Positions 1 through 6,948 of a DNA stretch of 8,739 nt are shown in pieces. The notes beneath the pieces are model-generated. The model ran no database searches. It worked only from the letters and a program-made list of their open reading frames with translations, and was not told where the DNA came from. A program made the position numbers and the translations under genes. Every line of letters starts with the position of its first letter. The stretch's first letter is position 1. The DNA comes from Rubrivivax sp. (lineage in GTDB: Bacteria > Pseudomonadota > Gammaproteobacteria > Burkholderiales > Burkholderiaceae), in assembly GCA_004211235.1 (NCBI GenBank), contig SEEY01000125.1, forward strand, positions 1-8,739, written 5' to 3'.

Positions 1-861
1 CTCTACGCCCTCGGCGCCTATCTCAGCTGGGATCTGTTCCCGCTCTACTTCCGGCAGATCGCGGCGGTGCCCGCGCTGCAGATCGTCGCCCATCGCACGC
101 TGTGGTCCCTGGTCTTCGTCGCCGTCGTGCTGCTCGTGACGCGCCACCTGGCCTGGCTGCGCGACGTCAGCGGGGCGACCTGGCGGCGCTTCGCGGTGTC
201 GGCGATGTTGATCGCCATCAATTGGCTGACCTATGTCTGGGCCGTGGGGCATGGCCATGTCATCGATGCGAGCCTGGGCTACTTCATCAACCCGCTCGTC
301 AATGTGGCGCTGGGCTTTGCGGTGCTGCACGAGCGGCCGCGGCCGGTGCAGTGGCTGGCCGTCGGCCTGGCAGCCTTCGGCGTGCTGTGGCTGACCGTGG
401 CCGCCGGCCGCCTGCCGTGGATCGCGCTGGTGCTGGCGGTGAGCTTCGGGCTCTACGGCCTGATGCGCAAGACCGCGGCGTTAGGCGCCATCGAGGGCCT
501 GACGCTGGAAACACTGATCCTCGCGCCCCTGGCCGCCGCCGGGCTGATCTGGTGGAGCCAGGACGGCAGCATGGCCGGACAGACGGCCGCCGACTGGGCC
601 TGGCTGGTCGGCACCGGCCCGGTCACGGCCGGCAGCCTGCTGCTGTTCGCCGCTGGCGCGCGGCGCATCCCGTTGGCGACGCTCGGGCTCGTGCAGTACG
701 TGTCGCCGTCGCTGCAGTTCCTGCTCGGCGTCTTCCTGTTCAGGGAGCCGATGGACGGGACGCGGCTGGTGGCCTTCGGCTGCATCTGGGGCGCGCTGGC
801 GATCTACAGCGCCGAGGGCCTGTGGCGGAGTCGGCTGGCGTTGACGGTCAAACCACTGTGA
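1..861 (+). CDS. rarD: RarD-type EamA/DMT family transporter, 5' truncated by the window edge
   Basis: The open frame runs from the first base to a TGA at 859-861, giving 286 visible residues. RarD proteins are near 295-300 residues, so only the first 10-15 are missing. An internal GTG at 67 is not the start, because the preceding codons (beginning LYALGAYLSWDLFP) align with the first membrane segment of RarD. The protein is almost entirely hydrophobic and fits about ten transmembrane helices in two EamA repeats. Recognisable family blocks are a HRTLWS stretch after helix 1, NWLTYVWAV, and the hallmark SLGYFINPLVN around visible residues 91-102. A late block reads LGLVQYVSPSLQFLLGV. RarD was named for chloramphenicol sensitivity in Pseudomonas; its physiological substrate is not established. 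It acts in the inner membrane. A rare in-frame TTA leucine codon occurs at 481-483. The next gene follows on the same strand after 59-80 bases. Confidence 0.9.
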   Translation, partial: LYALGAYLSWDLFPLYFRQIAAVPALQIVAHRTLWSLVFVAVVLLVTRHLAWLRDVSGATWRRFAVSAMLIAINWLTYVWAVGHGHVIDASLGYFINPLVNVALGFAVLHERPRPVQWLAVGLAAFGVLWLTVAAGRLPWIALVLAVSFGLYGLMRKTAALGAIEGLTLETLILAPLAAAGLIWWSQDGSMAGQTAADWAWLVGTGPVTAGSLLLFAAGARRIPLATLGLVQYVSPSLQFLLGVFLFREPMDGTRLVAFGCIWGALAIYSAEGLWRSRLALTVKPL

Positions 862-941
862 CGTTACAACTTGGTCGACCGCCGCTGTAAACCAGCAGGT
901 CCAGCCTGGCGTTCAACCCGATGCAACCGAGTGAGCCTGCC

Positions 942-1385
942 GTGAAAACTCTTGTCCGCACCCTGATCGTGTCCACGCTGGTCGCTGCCACGGGCGTGGC
1001 CAGCGCCGGCCCGCGCTACTACGCCCCGCCGCAGCGCTACCACCACCATCACCATGGCGGCACCGGCCTGGGTGCGCTGGTGTTCGGCCTGGCCGTCGCC
1101 GTGCCGCTGATCGCGCTGGCGAACCAGGCCGACCGGGCCGAGCGGGCGCCCGAGGTGGTCTACGTGCCGCAGCCGGCGCCGCAGCCCGTGGCGCCGGTGT
1201 ACGCACCCAGCCGCGACGAACCGGTCATCTACCCGCGCAACGGCCAGAGCAACGCCCAGCTCGAAGCGGATCAGCGCGAATGCAACCGCTGGGCCACGAC
1301 ACAGCCGGCCGCGATGGCCGACGCCAGCATCTTCCGGCGCGCCGTGGAAGCCTGCATGGACGGGCGCGGCTACACGTTGCGCTGA
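942..1385 (+). CDS. Small exported His-rich protein with C-terminal two-cysteine motif, function unknown
   Basis: I do not recognise a named gene. I prefer the GTG at 942 (147 aa) because it gives a textbook signal peptide: MKTLVR, a hydrophobic core, then a likely signal peptidase I site after ASA at residue 22. An ATG at 921 would add MQPSEPA in front; neither start has a strong ribosome binding site. After the signal comes a basic/aromatic stretch with five consecutive histidines (residues 34-38). A Gly- and Ala-rich hydrophobic segment (about 39-61) follows; it could be a membrane anchor or glycine-zipper-like. Next is a Pro/Val-rich linker (about 70-95), then a compact C-terminal block with NGQS, QRECNRWA and EACMDGRGYTLR, holding the only cysteines (114 and 138). 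From memory, similar GQS...ECxRWA blocks end many uncharacterised envelope proteins of proteobacteria. An envelope location is inferred; the His run could bind metal. The gene is convergent with ahpF, with stops only 21 bases apart. Confidence 0.75.
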   Translation: MKTLVRTLIVSTLVAATGVASAGPRYYAPPQRYHHHHHGGTGLGALVFGLAVAVPLIALANQADRAERAPEVVYVPQPAPQPVAPVYAPSRDEPVIYPRNGQSNAQLEADQRECNRWATTQPAAMADASIFRRAVEACMDGRGYTLR

Positions 1386-1406
1386 GCGCGCCCGCCACTC
1401 CCCGGG

Positions 1407-2960
1407 TCAGTTCCGCATCAGGTAGTCGAAGGCGCCCAGCGCGGCCTTCGCGCCATCACCGGCGGCGATGATGATCTGCTTGAACGGCACGGTCGTCACG
1501 TCGCCCGCGGCGAACACGCCAGGCAGCGAGGTGGCGCCCTTGGCGTCGACGATGATCTCGCCGTGCTTGCTCAGCTCCAGCGTGCCGCGCAACCACTCGG
1601 TGTTGGGCACCAGGCCGATCTGCACGAAGCAGCCTTCCACGTCGACGCGCTTGCTCTCGCCAGTGACGCGGTCCGTGTAGTTCAGGCCGTCGAGCTTGCC
1701 GTTCGTGCCCGTGAACTCGGTCGTCTGAGCGTTGGTGTGGATGGTGACGTTGGGCAGGCTCTTCAGCTTGTTGACGAGCACCGCATCGGCGCGCAGCTCG
1801 GCGCCGAACTCGATCAGCGTCACATGCCTGACGATGCCGGCCAGGTCGATGGCGGCCTCGACACCCGAGTTGCCGCCGCCGATCACCGCCACCGGCTTGC
1901 CCTTGAACAGCGGGCCGTCGCAGTGCGGGCAGTAGGCCACGCCCTTGTTCTTGTACTCGGCTTCGCCGGGCACGTTGACATTGCGCCAGCGCGCGCCGGT
2001 CGACAGGATGACCGTCTTGCCCTTGAGCTTCGCGCCGTTGGCCAGCTCGACCTCGACGAGGCCGCCCGGCGCTGAAGCGGGAATGAGCTTGTCCGCGCGC
2101 TGCAGGTTGTGGATGTCGACCTTGTAGTCCTTCACGTGGCCTTCCAGCGCGGCGGCGAACTTCGGCCCGTCCGTCACGGAGACGGAGATGTAGTTCTCGA
2201 TGCCCAGCGTGTCGTTCACCTGGCCGCCGAAGCGCTCGGCCGCCACGCCGGTGCGGATGCCCTTGCGCGCCGCGTAAACCGCAGCCGCAGCGCCGGCGGG
2301 GCCGCCACCGACGATGAGCATGTCGTAAGGTTCCTCGGCGTCGAGCTTCTTCGCGTCACGCGCAGCAGCACCCGTGTCGAGCTTGGCGACGATCTCTTCC
2401 AGACTCACCCGGCCAGAGATGAAGTGCTCGCCGTTCAGGTAGACGCTGGGCACGGCCATGACGTCGCGCGCCTCGACCTCGGCCTGGAACAGGCCACCGT
2501 CGATGACGGTCGTGCGGATGCGCGGGTTGAGGATGGCCATCAGCGACAGCGCCTGCACGACGTCCGGGCAGTTGTGGCAGGTCAGGCTCATGTAGACCTC
2601 GAAATCGAGATCGATGTCGAGCGCCTTGACGGCGTCGATCTGCGCCTGCTCGACCTTTGGCGGATGGCCGCCCGTCCACAGCAGGGCCAGCACGAGCGAG
2701 GTGAACTCATGCCCGAGCGGGATCGCGGCGAAGCGCAGGCTTTGCTCGGTGCCCGTGCGGCGCAGCAGAAACGATGGCGTGCGCGTGTCGACGCCGTCGG
2801 CACGGAACGAGATCTTGTCGTTCATGCCGGCGATCTCTTCGAGCAGTTCGCGCATCTCGTCGGCGGACGCGGAGTTGTCCAGCGAGGCGACGATTTCGAA
2901 GGGGACCTTGACGTGGTCCAGATAGCCCTGGAGCTGGGTCTTGAGTGCGGCGTCCAACAT
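1407..2960 (-). CDS. ahpF: Alkyl hydroperoxide reductase subunit F (NADH:peroxiredoxin reductase)
   Basis: This 517-residue protein (the E. coli enzyme is 521) passes electrons from NADH through FAD and two disulfide centres to AhpC in the cytoplasm. The N-terminal double-thioredoxin-fold domain (1 to about 200) carries the CHNC centre at Cys128/Cys131. A linker leads to the FAD-binding motif GGGPAG at 218-223. The thioredoxin-reductase-like CPHC centre is at Cys344/Cys347. The pyridine-nucleotide motif GGGNSG is at 361-366. The second FAD motif, [12 protein letters not shown], starts near 484. All expected redox cysteines are present. The ATG at 2960 is preceded by a good ribosome binding site (GGAAG, about 6 bases upstream on the minus strand). 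The gene lies 137 bases downstream of ahpC on the same strand, separated by two hairpins and with no obvious promoter of its own. It is probably expressed by read-through from ahpC. The call is secure. Confidence 0.97.
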   Translation of the reverse strand: MLDAALKTQLQGYLDHVKVPFEIVASLDNSASADEMRELLEEIAGMNDKISFRADGVDTRTPSFLLRRTGTEQSLRFAAIPLGHEFTSLVLALLWTGGHPPKVEQAQIDAVKALDIDLDFEVYMSLTCHNCPDVVQALSLMAILNPRIRTTVIDGGLFQAEVEARDVMAVPSVYLNGEHFISGRVSLEEIVAKLDTGAAARDAKKLDAEEPYDMLIVGGGPAGAAAAVYAARKGIRTGVAAERFGGQVNDTLGIENYISVSVTDGPKFAAALEGHVKDYKVDIHNLQRADKLIPASAPGGLVEVELANGAKLKGKTVILSTGARWRNVNVPGEAEYKNKGVAYCPHCDGPLFKGKPVAVIGGGNSGVEAAIDLAGIVRHVTLIEFGAELRADAVLVNKLKSLPNVTIHTNAQTTEFTGTNGKLDGLNYTDRVTGESKRVDVEGCFVQIGLVPNTEWLRGTLELSKHGEIIVDAKGATSLPGVFAAGDVTTVPFKQIIIAAGDGAKAALGAFDYLMRN

Positions 2961-2998
2961 GGTGACTTCCTTTCATTGAGGCGTGGCGGGGGTGGCCA

Positions 2999-3041
2999 CT
3001 GCTGAAAGGGTCCCCGTAGAAAGCGGAGGCCCTTTCAGCAG
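2999..3041 (-). repeat. Long perfect inverted repeat (12-bp stem) between ahpC and ahpF
   Basis: Bases 2999-3010 (CTGCTGAAAGGG) are the exact reverse complement of 3030-3041 (CCCTTTCAGCAG), leaving a 19-base loop that can pair partly further (C3014-G3026, C3015-G3025). In the minus-strand transcript it lies about 40 bases upstream of the ahpF start and leaves the ahpF ribosome binding site free. No run of T follows on the minus strand, so it is not a classical intrinsic terminator. An mRNA-stabilising or processing hairpin at the ahpC/ahpF junction is my inference; a protein-binding dyad is the alternative. Confidence 0.7.
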
Positions 3042-3066
3042 AACCTGTGAGGCTCTGCGGAAGGAA

Positions 3067-3084
3067 GGAGCCCTCCCGGGCTCC
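3067..3084 (-). terminator. Possible weak or leaky terminator hairpin after ahpC
   Basis: GGAGCCC (3067-3073) pairs perfectly with GGGCTCC (3078-3084) across a 4-base loop, starting 13 bases past the ahpC stop codon. On the minus strand the stem is followed by TTCCTTCC, pyrimidine-rich but not a clean U-run. Termination would therefore probably be partial. That fits a polar arrangement in which ahpC transcripts outnumber ahpC-ahpF read-through transcripts. Confidence 0.5.
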
Positions 3085-3097
3085 CTGCAAATGGCAT

Positions 3098-3661
3098 TTA
3101 GATCTTGCCGACGAGGTCCAGGCTCGGGGCGATCGTCTTGGCGCCTTCGTTCCACTTGGCCGGGCAGACTTCACCCGGGTGGGCGGCGGTGTACTGGGCG
3201 GCCTTCAGCTTGCGCAGCGTTTCCTTGACGTCACGGGCGATCTCGTTGGAGTGGATCTCGGCGGTCTTGATGACGCCGTCCGGATTGATGACGAAGGTGC
3301 CGCGCAGGGCCAGGCCTTCTTCAGGAATGTGCACGCCGAAGGCATTGGTCAGCGTGTGGGTCGGGTCGCCCACCAGCGGGAACTTGGCCTTGCCGACGGC
3401 GGGCGAGGTTTCGTGCCAGACCTTGTGCGAGAAGTGCGTGTCGGTCGTGACGATGTAGACCTCGGCGCCCATCTTCTGGAATTCGGCGTAGTTGTCGGCT
3501 GCGTCTTCCACTTCGGTCGGGCAGTTGAAGGTGAAGGCGGCCGGCATGAAGATCAGCACAGACCACTTGCCCTTCAGCGTCTCGTCGCTGACGGTGATGA
3601 ACTTGCCGTTGTGGAAGGCTTCGGTCTTGAACGGCTGGACTTGGGTGTTGATCAGGGACAT
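3098..3661 (-). CDS. ahpC: Alkyl hydroperoxide reductase subunit C (2-Cys peroxiredoxin)
   Basis: A 187-residue cytosolic peroxiredoxin, the normal AhpC length, that reduces hydrogen peroxide, organic hydroperoxides and peroxynitrite and is recycled by AhpF. The peroxidatic cysteine is Cys47 in the block FTFNCPTE, with Pro40 and Thr44 forming the usual active-site loop. The catalytic arginine is Arg120 in LALRGTF. The resolving cysteine is Cys166 in HPGEVCPAKW. The active-site loop reads MPAAF where E. coli has YPADF; as I recall, this variant is common in Burkholderiales. The ATG at 3661 has a GGAG ribosome binding site 7 bases upstream on the minus strand. The gene is first of the ahpC-ahpF pair and is fed by the AT-rich promoter region at 3692-3765. 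OxyR control is expected from the family and partly supported by that region. Confidence 0.97.
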   Translation of the reverse strand: MSLINTQVQPFKTEAFHNGKFITVSDETLKGKWSVLIFMPAAFTFNCPTEVEDAADNYAEFQKMGAEVYIVTTDTHFSHKVWHETSPAVGKAKFPLVGDPTHTLTNAFGVHIPEEGLALRGTFVINPDGVIKTAEIHSNEIARDVKETLRKLKAAQYTAAHPGEVCPAKWNEGAKTIAPSLDLVGKI

Positions 3662-3700
3662 GGTTTCTCCAGTGGGGCTGAGGTGGATGGGATAGGAGAG

Positions 3701-3729
3701 ACTATATCGACTTGATGTTTTCAGTTGAA
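3701..3729 (-). promoter_or_regulatory. Predicted sigma-70 promoter of ahpC
   Basis: On the minus strand TATAGT (3701-3706) is a good -10 match. It lies 17 bases downstream of TTCAAC (3724-3729), a poor -35 match at 3 of 6 positions. A weak -35 is typical of activator-dependent promoters. The segment is clearly AT-rich against the surrounding high-GC DNA. Transcription would begin near 3694, giving a short leader of about 33 bases before the ahpC ATG. This is prediction from sequence only. Confidence 0.5.
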
Positions 3730-3732
3730 AAC
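3717..3732. promoter_or_regulatory. Palindrome overlapping the ahpC -35 region, candidate operator
   Basis: GTTTTCA (3717-3723) and TGAAAAC (3726-3732) form a perfect 7-bp dyad around a 2-base centre. Outer arms TTGAT (3712-3716) and ATCAA (3737-3741) add an imperfect second layer. The dyad covers the predicted -35 hexamer of ahpC. Its position suggests a regulator-binding site, but I cannot name the regulator; it does not match the OxyR tetranucleotide pattern. Confidence 0.45.
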
Positions 3733-3765
3733 TTAAATCAAATGACCCGTATAGCCTCGCCCTAT
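3729..3765. promoter_or_regulatory. Candidate OxyR site upstream of ahpC (one perfect half, one degenerate half)
   Basis: ATAG (3751-3754), seven bases, then CTAT (3762-3765) is an exact OxyR-type half-site. The expected second half, with the standard 7-base spacer toward ahpC, falls at 3729-3743 and matches only a few consensus positions. The 37-base block would be centred near -53 relative to the predicted ahpC start and would end at the -35 hexamer, a plausible activator position. The outer end touches the stop codon of the HD-GYP-like gene. No oxyR gene is in the window. Confidence 0.35.
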
Positions 3766-4895
3766 CAGGCCTCGTAGCGGCGGTCGTAGAGCTGGTGCGG
3801 ACTCAGCTTCACGCGCAGCGCCTGCGCGGCCACCAGGCCGGTGATGGCGTGCTCCGACAGCGCCGTGTCGCGCCTGACCGGCGAGCCTAAGGCATCGCCG
3901 TGACGATTCATCACCGCACTGACGATGGGCGTGTTGCCTGATGTACCGCGCCGCACCGAGACAGCGGTTTCTCCGCTCGCCAGCTTCACCAGCGTGCCGG
4001 GCGGGAACAGGCCCATCTCCTTGACGAGCAGCGCGGCGAAGGGATGGCCATTGCTGCCGGTGTAGAGCGTCTTGGCGGCCTGCGGCGCGGGCAGGCCGAT
4101 GCGCCCGCCACGGCTGGCCAGCTTGGCCAGGAAGATGTCGACAAGCCGGAGCAACTGGGCCATGTCGTTCGGCGCCGGCAGCCCCTGCGGGTAGCCGCCA
4201 CCGCCCACCTGCTCGTGATGCTGCGCTACCGCCGCCAGCCACTCGGTATCGTCCAAGCCGGCATTGCGCAGCCAGGCCACGGCTTCGTCGGGGTGGCGGT
4301 CGATGGCGGCGCGCTGCGGCGGCAGCAGCTTGCCGCCTCGCGAGGCCAGGCGGCCCTGCAGGTCGATGATGGACAGGTTCATCGTCAGGGCCGCGCCGAC
4401 GAGGCTTCGCTGGCGCTCGGGCGACCAGACCAGGCGGCGCGACAGCAAGGCGCTCAGCGCGGCAGCATGCAGCAGATGCACCAGACCATAGACCTCGTGG
4501 CGGCTGTGGTCGTGCTGCACGACGACGAAGAGCAACTGATCGGGGAACCGTTCCGCCCAGCCCAGGAACTGCCCAGCGCATTCCTTGACCCGCGGCAGGA
4601 ACAGCGGCTCCTGCGGCGCCCGCAGCAGCACGGCCAGGCGCGTCTGCAGGCCCTCCCAGCGCGCGAAGAAATCTTCTCCACCTGCGCCGTCGTCGCCGCC
4701 GCGTCGGGACGGGTCCTTCAGTTCGTCCAGGTCGACGAAGACGCCGCGGTTCATCAGCGCCTCGCGCATCTGCTCGTTCGGCACCGGCTGACCCTTGGCC
4801 AGCAGCAGCTTGCCTTCTGCATCGCGGACGCCAAAAGGCAGCGGCGACCCTGCCTTGATATGGCTACCGACCTGCTGGATGGGAACTAGTTTCAT
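3765..4895 (-). CDS. Degenerate HD-GYP-like protein (HD dyad lost)
   Basis: The preferred start is the ATG at 4895 (376 aa), because MKLVPIQQVG followed by LPFGVRDAEGKLLLAKG matches the N-terminus of many betaproteobacterial HD-GYP proteins. The frame stays open upstream to an ATG at 4958 and a GTG at 5048; the GTG has an AAGGA-like motif, while the ATG at 4895 has no clear ribosome binding site. The N-terminal module (1-60) is followed by an acidic linker and a helical HD-GYP region (about 120-300). The later landmarks survive: His201 (RHPDE), His226-His227-Glu228 and GGGGYPQGL at 231-239. The canonical HDIGK segment is replaced: the line reads AALTMNLSII, so the HD pair is Met172-Asn173, and the DG before GYP has become GG. 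Cyclic-di-GMP phosphodiesterase activity is therefore doubtful; a sensor or scaffold role is inference. The C-terminal PPGTLVKLASGETAVSVRRG block is also common in this family. Confidence 0.8.
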   Translation of the reverse strand: MKLVPIQQVGSHIKAGSPLPFGVRDAEGKLLLAKGQPVPNEQMREALMNRGVFVDLDELKDPSRRGGDDGAGGEDFFARWEGLQTRLAVLLRAPQEPLFLPRVKECAGQFLGWAERFPDQLLFVVVQHDHSRHEVYGLVHLLHAAALSALLSRRLVWSPERQRSLVGAALTMNLSIIDLQGRLASRGGKLLPPQRAAIDRHPDEAVAWLRNAGLDDTEWLAAVAQHHEQVGGGGYPQGLPAPNDMAQLLRLVDIFLAKLASRGGRIGLPAPQAAKTLYTGSNGHPFAALLVKEMGLFPPGTLVKLASGETAVSVRRGTSGNTPIVSAVMNRHGDALGSPVRRDTALSEHAITGLVAAQALRVKLSPHQLYDRRYEA

Positions 4896-5048
4896 GAGAT
4901 TCGGTGCAACGGGATCGCGTGACGTTCCGGTCGACGCCGTGAAATCAACCGATTCCATCGAGCCACGGCGATTTACCCAGCGGGCGATTGCCGCGCATGA
5001 GTATCTCGGGACGACCCGGATCGAGTATTTGATCCCCTCCCCCCGCAC

Positions 5049-5270
5049 GCTTCCTTGGGTGTTTTCACCAAGCGTGCCGGGATTTCAGCCGGCGGTGGCG
5101 GCCGCATCGAATCTGCTGCAGATACTCCCCAGACCCGGATTGGTGCAAAAGGAAATGCGAACGCGCTTTGCCAGGGAAACTAGATTCCCGGCAGGCCGCA
5201 GACCATAACTGTCAAATCGAGCGCATCACTGCCGAAACCTCTCGGCTACGCACCAGAAAGTCTCCGGCAA
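5049..5270. other. Intergenic gap between wbpE-like and HD-GYP-like genes, with two hairpins
   Basis: About 220 bases (375 if the HD-GYP-like gene starts at 4895). I see no convincing gene or promoter. Two stem-loops are visible. One is at 5054-5072: CTTGG and TG pairing with CA and CCAAG, one bulged G, T4 loop on the plus strand. The other is at 5169-5193: TGCC and GGGAA pairing with TTCCC and GGCA, one bulged A, 6-base loop. The second lies about 78 bases past the wbpE stop and could end the sugar operon, although it lacks a directly adjoining T-run on the minus strand. Confidence 0.4.
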
Positions 5271-6365
5271 TCAAATTGCCGCGGCGACTGCAGCAACCAC
5301 CTCGTCCATTTGCGCTTCGGTCAGGTCGGCGCTCATCGGCAGGCTCATCACACGCGCCGCGGCACGGATGCTGTGAGGGCAGCTCTCGGCAGCGGCGAAC
5401 CTCGCATAGGCGGGCTGGTGATGCAACGGCCGCGGATAGTGCACGGCCGTGGGAATGCCCGCGGCCTTCAGGTCGGCCTGCAGCGACTCGCGGTTGTCGA
5501 CGAACACCGTGTACTGCGCCCAGACGCAATCGCGGTCGCCACGCACGGCCAGCAACTGCAGCTCCGGCGCGGCCGCCTGCAGCTTGCGCAGGTAAGCGTC
5601 ACCCAGCGCAAGCCGGCGTTCGATCTCCCAGGCAAAGCGATCCAGCTTGCCCAGCACGACCGCGCACTGCAGCGTGTCCATTCGCCCGCCCACGCCCAGC
5701 CGCGTGTGCAGATAGCGCTGGCTCTGGCCGTGAGTGCGAATCTCGCGGCAGGCCTGCGCCAGCCTGTCGTCGCTCGTGAAGATGGCGCCGCCGTCCCCGT
5801 AGCAGCCCAGCGGCTTGCTCGGAAAGAAGCTGGTGCAGCCGAAGGTGGAGAGGTTGCAGCTCTTCCTGCCCCGATAGCTGGCGCCGAAGCTCTGCGCGGC
5901 GTCCTCGATCACGGCGAGGCCGTGCTTTTCCGCAATCGCATTGATCGCGTCCATGTCGGCGACCTGGCCGTACAGGCTCACCGGCATGATGGCCTTCGTC
6001 CTGGCCGTGATCGCCCCCTCGCTCAGCGTCGCATCGATGTTGGCCGTGTCCGGCTCGATGTCGACGAAGACCGGCACGCCGCCCGCCAGCACGATCATCT
6101 CGGCCGTGGCGGCGAAGGTGAACGGGCTGGTGATGACTTCATCGCCCGGCTGCAGGTCCAGCGCCATCAGGCAGATGAGCAGCGCTTCTGTGCCGCTGGC
6201 GACGCTGATGCAGTGCTTCGCGCCCGTGTAGGCGACGAGTGCCGCTTCCATCTCCTTGACCTCGGGGCCGAGGATGTACTGGCCATGGTCCAGCACCGCC
6301 TGGATGCGCGCGTTGATGTTGTCGCGCAGCGCCGCGTACTGGCTCTTGAGGTCGATGAAGTCCAT
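5271..6365 (-). CDS. wbpE: UDP-2-acetamido-2-deoxy-3-keto-glucuronate aminotransferase (WbpE/WlbC-like, DegT/DnrJ/EryC1 family)
   Basis: A 364-residue PLP enzyme of the sugar aminotransferase family. It should transfer an amino group from glutamate to C3 of the 3-keto sugar made by WbpB, giving UDP-GlcNAc(3NH2)A. The sequence resembles Pseudomonas WbpE throughout: FIDLK at the N-terminus, HGQYILGPEV (27-36), SGTEALLI (57-64), EDAAQSFGASY (154-164) and SFFPSKPLGCYGDGGAIF. Lys184 in that last block is the predicted PLP-binding lysine. NRESLQADLKAAGIPTAVHYP near the C-terminus is also typical. Its ATG overlaps the wbpD stop by one base (TGATG) with no visible ribosome binding site, so translation is probably coupled. 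It is the last gene of the compact sugar operon. Confidence in the enzyme class is very high; the exact substrate is inferred from similarity plus its neighbours. Confidence 0.92.
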   Translation of the reverse strand: MDFIDLKSQYAALRDNINARIQAVLDHGQYILGPEVKEMEAALVAYTGAKHCISVASGTEALLICLMALDLQPGDEVITSPFTFAATAEMIVLAGGVPVFVDIEPDTANIDATLSEGAITARTKAIMPVSLYGQVADMDAINAIAEKHGLAVIEDAAQSFGASYRGRKSCNLSTFGCTSFFPSKPLGCYGDGGAIFTSDDRLAQACREIRTHGQSQRYLHTRLGVGGRMDTLQCAVVLGKLDRFAWEIERRLALGDAYLRKLQAAAPELQLLAVRGDRDCVWAQYTVFVDNRESLQADLKAAGIPTAVHYPRPLHHQPAYARFAAAESCPHSIRAAARVMSLPMSADLTEAQMDEVVAAVAAAI

Positions 6366-6946
6366 CAGATGAGGCTGAGTTGTTGGCCGCTGAGGCGGTA
6401 GCGGTCACCGGTATGCGGGCAGGTCGCCTCGACCGCCTCGGCGCTTTGAACGGGCAGGTCCAGCTTCTCGCCGAAGCGGCTCATCCAGCCGATCTGTTTG
6501 GCCGGCACACCCACCATCAGCGCGAAGTCGGGCACGTCGCGGTTGATGACGGCACCGGCACCGACGAAGGCGAACCGGCCGATGGTCGTGCCGCAGACGA
6601 TGGTGCAGTTGGCGCCCAGCGTGGCGCCCTGCCTGACCCGCGTGCGGCGGTATTCGTCCTTGCGCGTGACGGCAGAGCGCGGGTTGTAGACGTTGGTGAA
6701 CACCATGCTTGGGCCGCAGAAGACGTCGTCCTCCAGCGTGACGGCGTCGTAGACGGACACGTTGTTCTGGATCTTGACGTTGTTGCCGATGAGCACGTCG
6801 TTGCCGACGTAGACGTTCTGGCCGAACGAGCATTTGGCGCCGATGCGCGCGCCGGCCGAGATGTGCACGAAGTGCCAGACGCGGCAGTCCTCGCCGAGCT
6901 GGGCGCCGTCGTCGACGATGGCCGAGGGATGGATCGTCGTCGGCAT
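6365..6946 (-). CDS. wbpD: UDP-2-acetamido-3-amino-2,3-dideoxy-glucuronate N-acetyltransferase (WbpD/WlbB-like)
   Basis: A 193-residue left-handed beta-helix acetyltransferase. It acetylates the C3 amino group with acetyl-CoA, yielding UDP-GlcNAc(3NAc)A. Hexapeptide-repeat character ([LIV]GxxxX) is evident from about residue 5 to 145: [19 protein letters not shown], then [20 protein letters not shown], then [16 protein letters not shown]. The loop FTNVYNPRS near residue 83 and [19 protein letters not shown] near 144-162 are WbpD-type signatures. The C-terminal [12 protein letters not shown] block also matches that family rather than generic serine or maltose acetyltransferases. The gene begins 2 bases after the wbpB stop and overlaps wbpE by 1 base. 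It has no ribosome binding site of its own that I can see, which indicates coupled translation within one operon. Confidence 0.92.
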   Translation of the reverse strand: MPTTIHPSAIVDDGAQLGEDCRVWHFVHISAGARIGAKCSFGQNVYVGNDVLIGNNVKIQNNVSVYDAVTLEDDVFCGPSMVFTNVYNPRSAVTRKDEYRRTRVRQGATLGANCTIVCGTTIGRFAFVGAGAVINRDVPDFALMVGVPAKQIGWMSRFGEKLDLPVQSAEAVEATCPHTGDRYRLSGQQLSLI

Positions 6947-6948
6947 GT

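Noticed and set aside
102..890. Second open frame overlapping rarD on the same strand
   Set aside because: It is a +3 frame made of Arg/Ala/Gly-rich sequence, whereas the rarD frame gives a coherent transmembrane protein with family motifs.
1042..1056. CACCACCATCACCAT as an engineered His-tag or microsatellite
   Set aside because: It lies inside a natural-looking exported protein and mixes both His codons; there is no sign of vector sequence around it.
1386..1406. Possible bidirectional terminator between the small exported-protein gene and ahpF
   Set aside because: The 21-base gap has no convincing inverted repeat or T-run; any terminator would have to lie inside the coding ends.
2109..3005. 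Long plus-strand open frame (298 codons) opposite ahpF
   Set aside because: It is an antisense shadow of the well-supported ahpF frame, with composition driven by high third-position GC and no recognisable protein features.
3692..3705. ATAG-N6-CTAT as a second OxyR half-site
   Set aside because: The spacer is 6 rather than 7 bases and it overlaps the predicted -10 and start region, so it was not called a site on its own.
4044..4889. Plus-strand open frame opposite the HD-GYP-like gene
   Set aside because: The minus-strand frame has recognisable family motifs (HHE, GYP, N-terminal MKLVPIQ), while this frame has none.
5310..6401. Plus-strand open frame of 363 codons opposite wbpE
   Set aside because: It is the reverse-complement shadow of a clear WbpE homologue; the translation is low-complexity Arg/Ala/His/Val with no motif.
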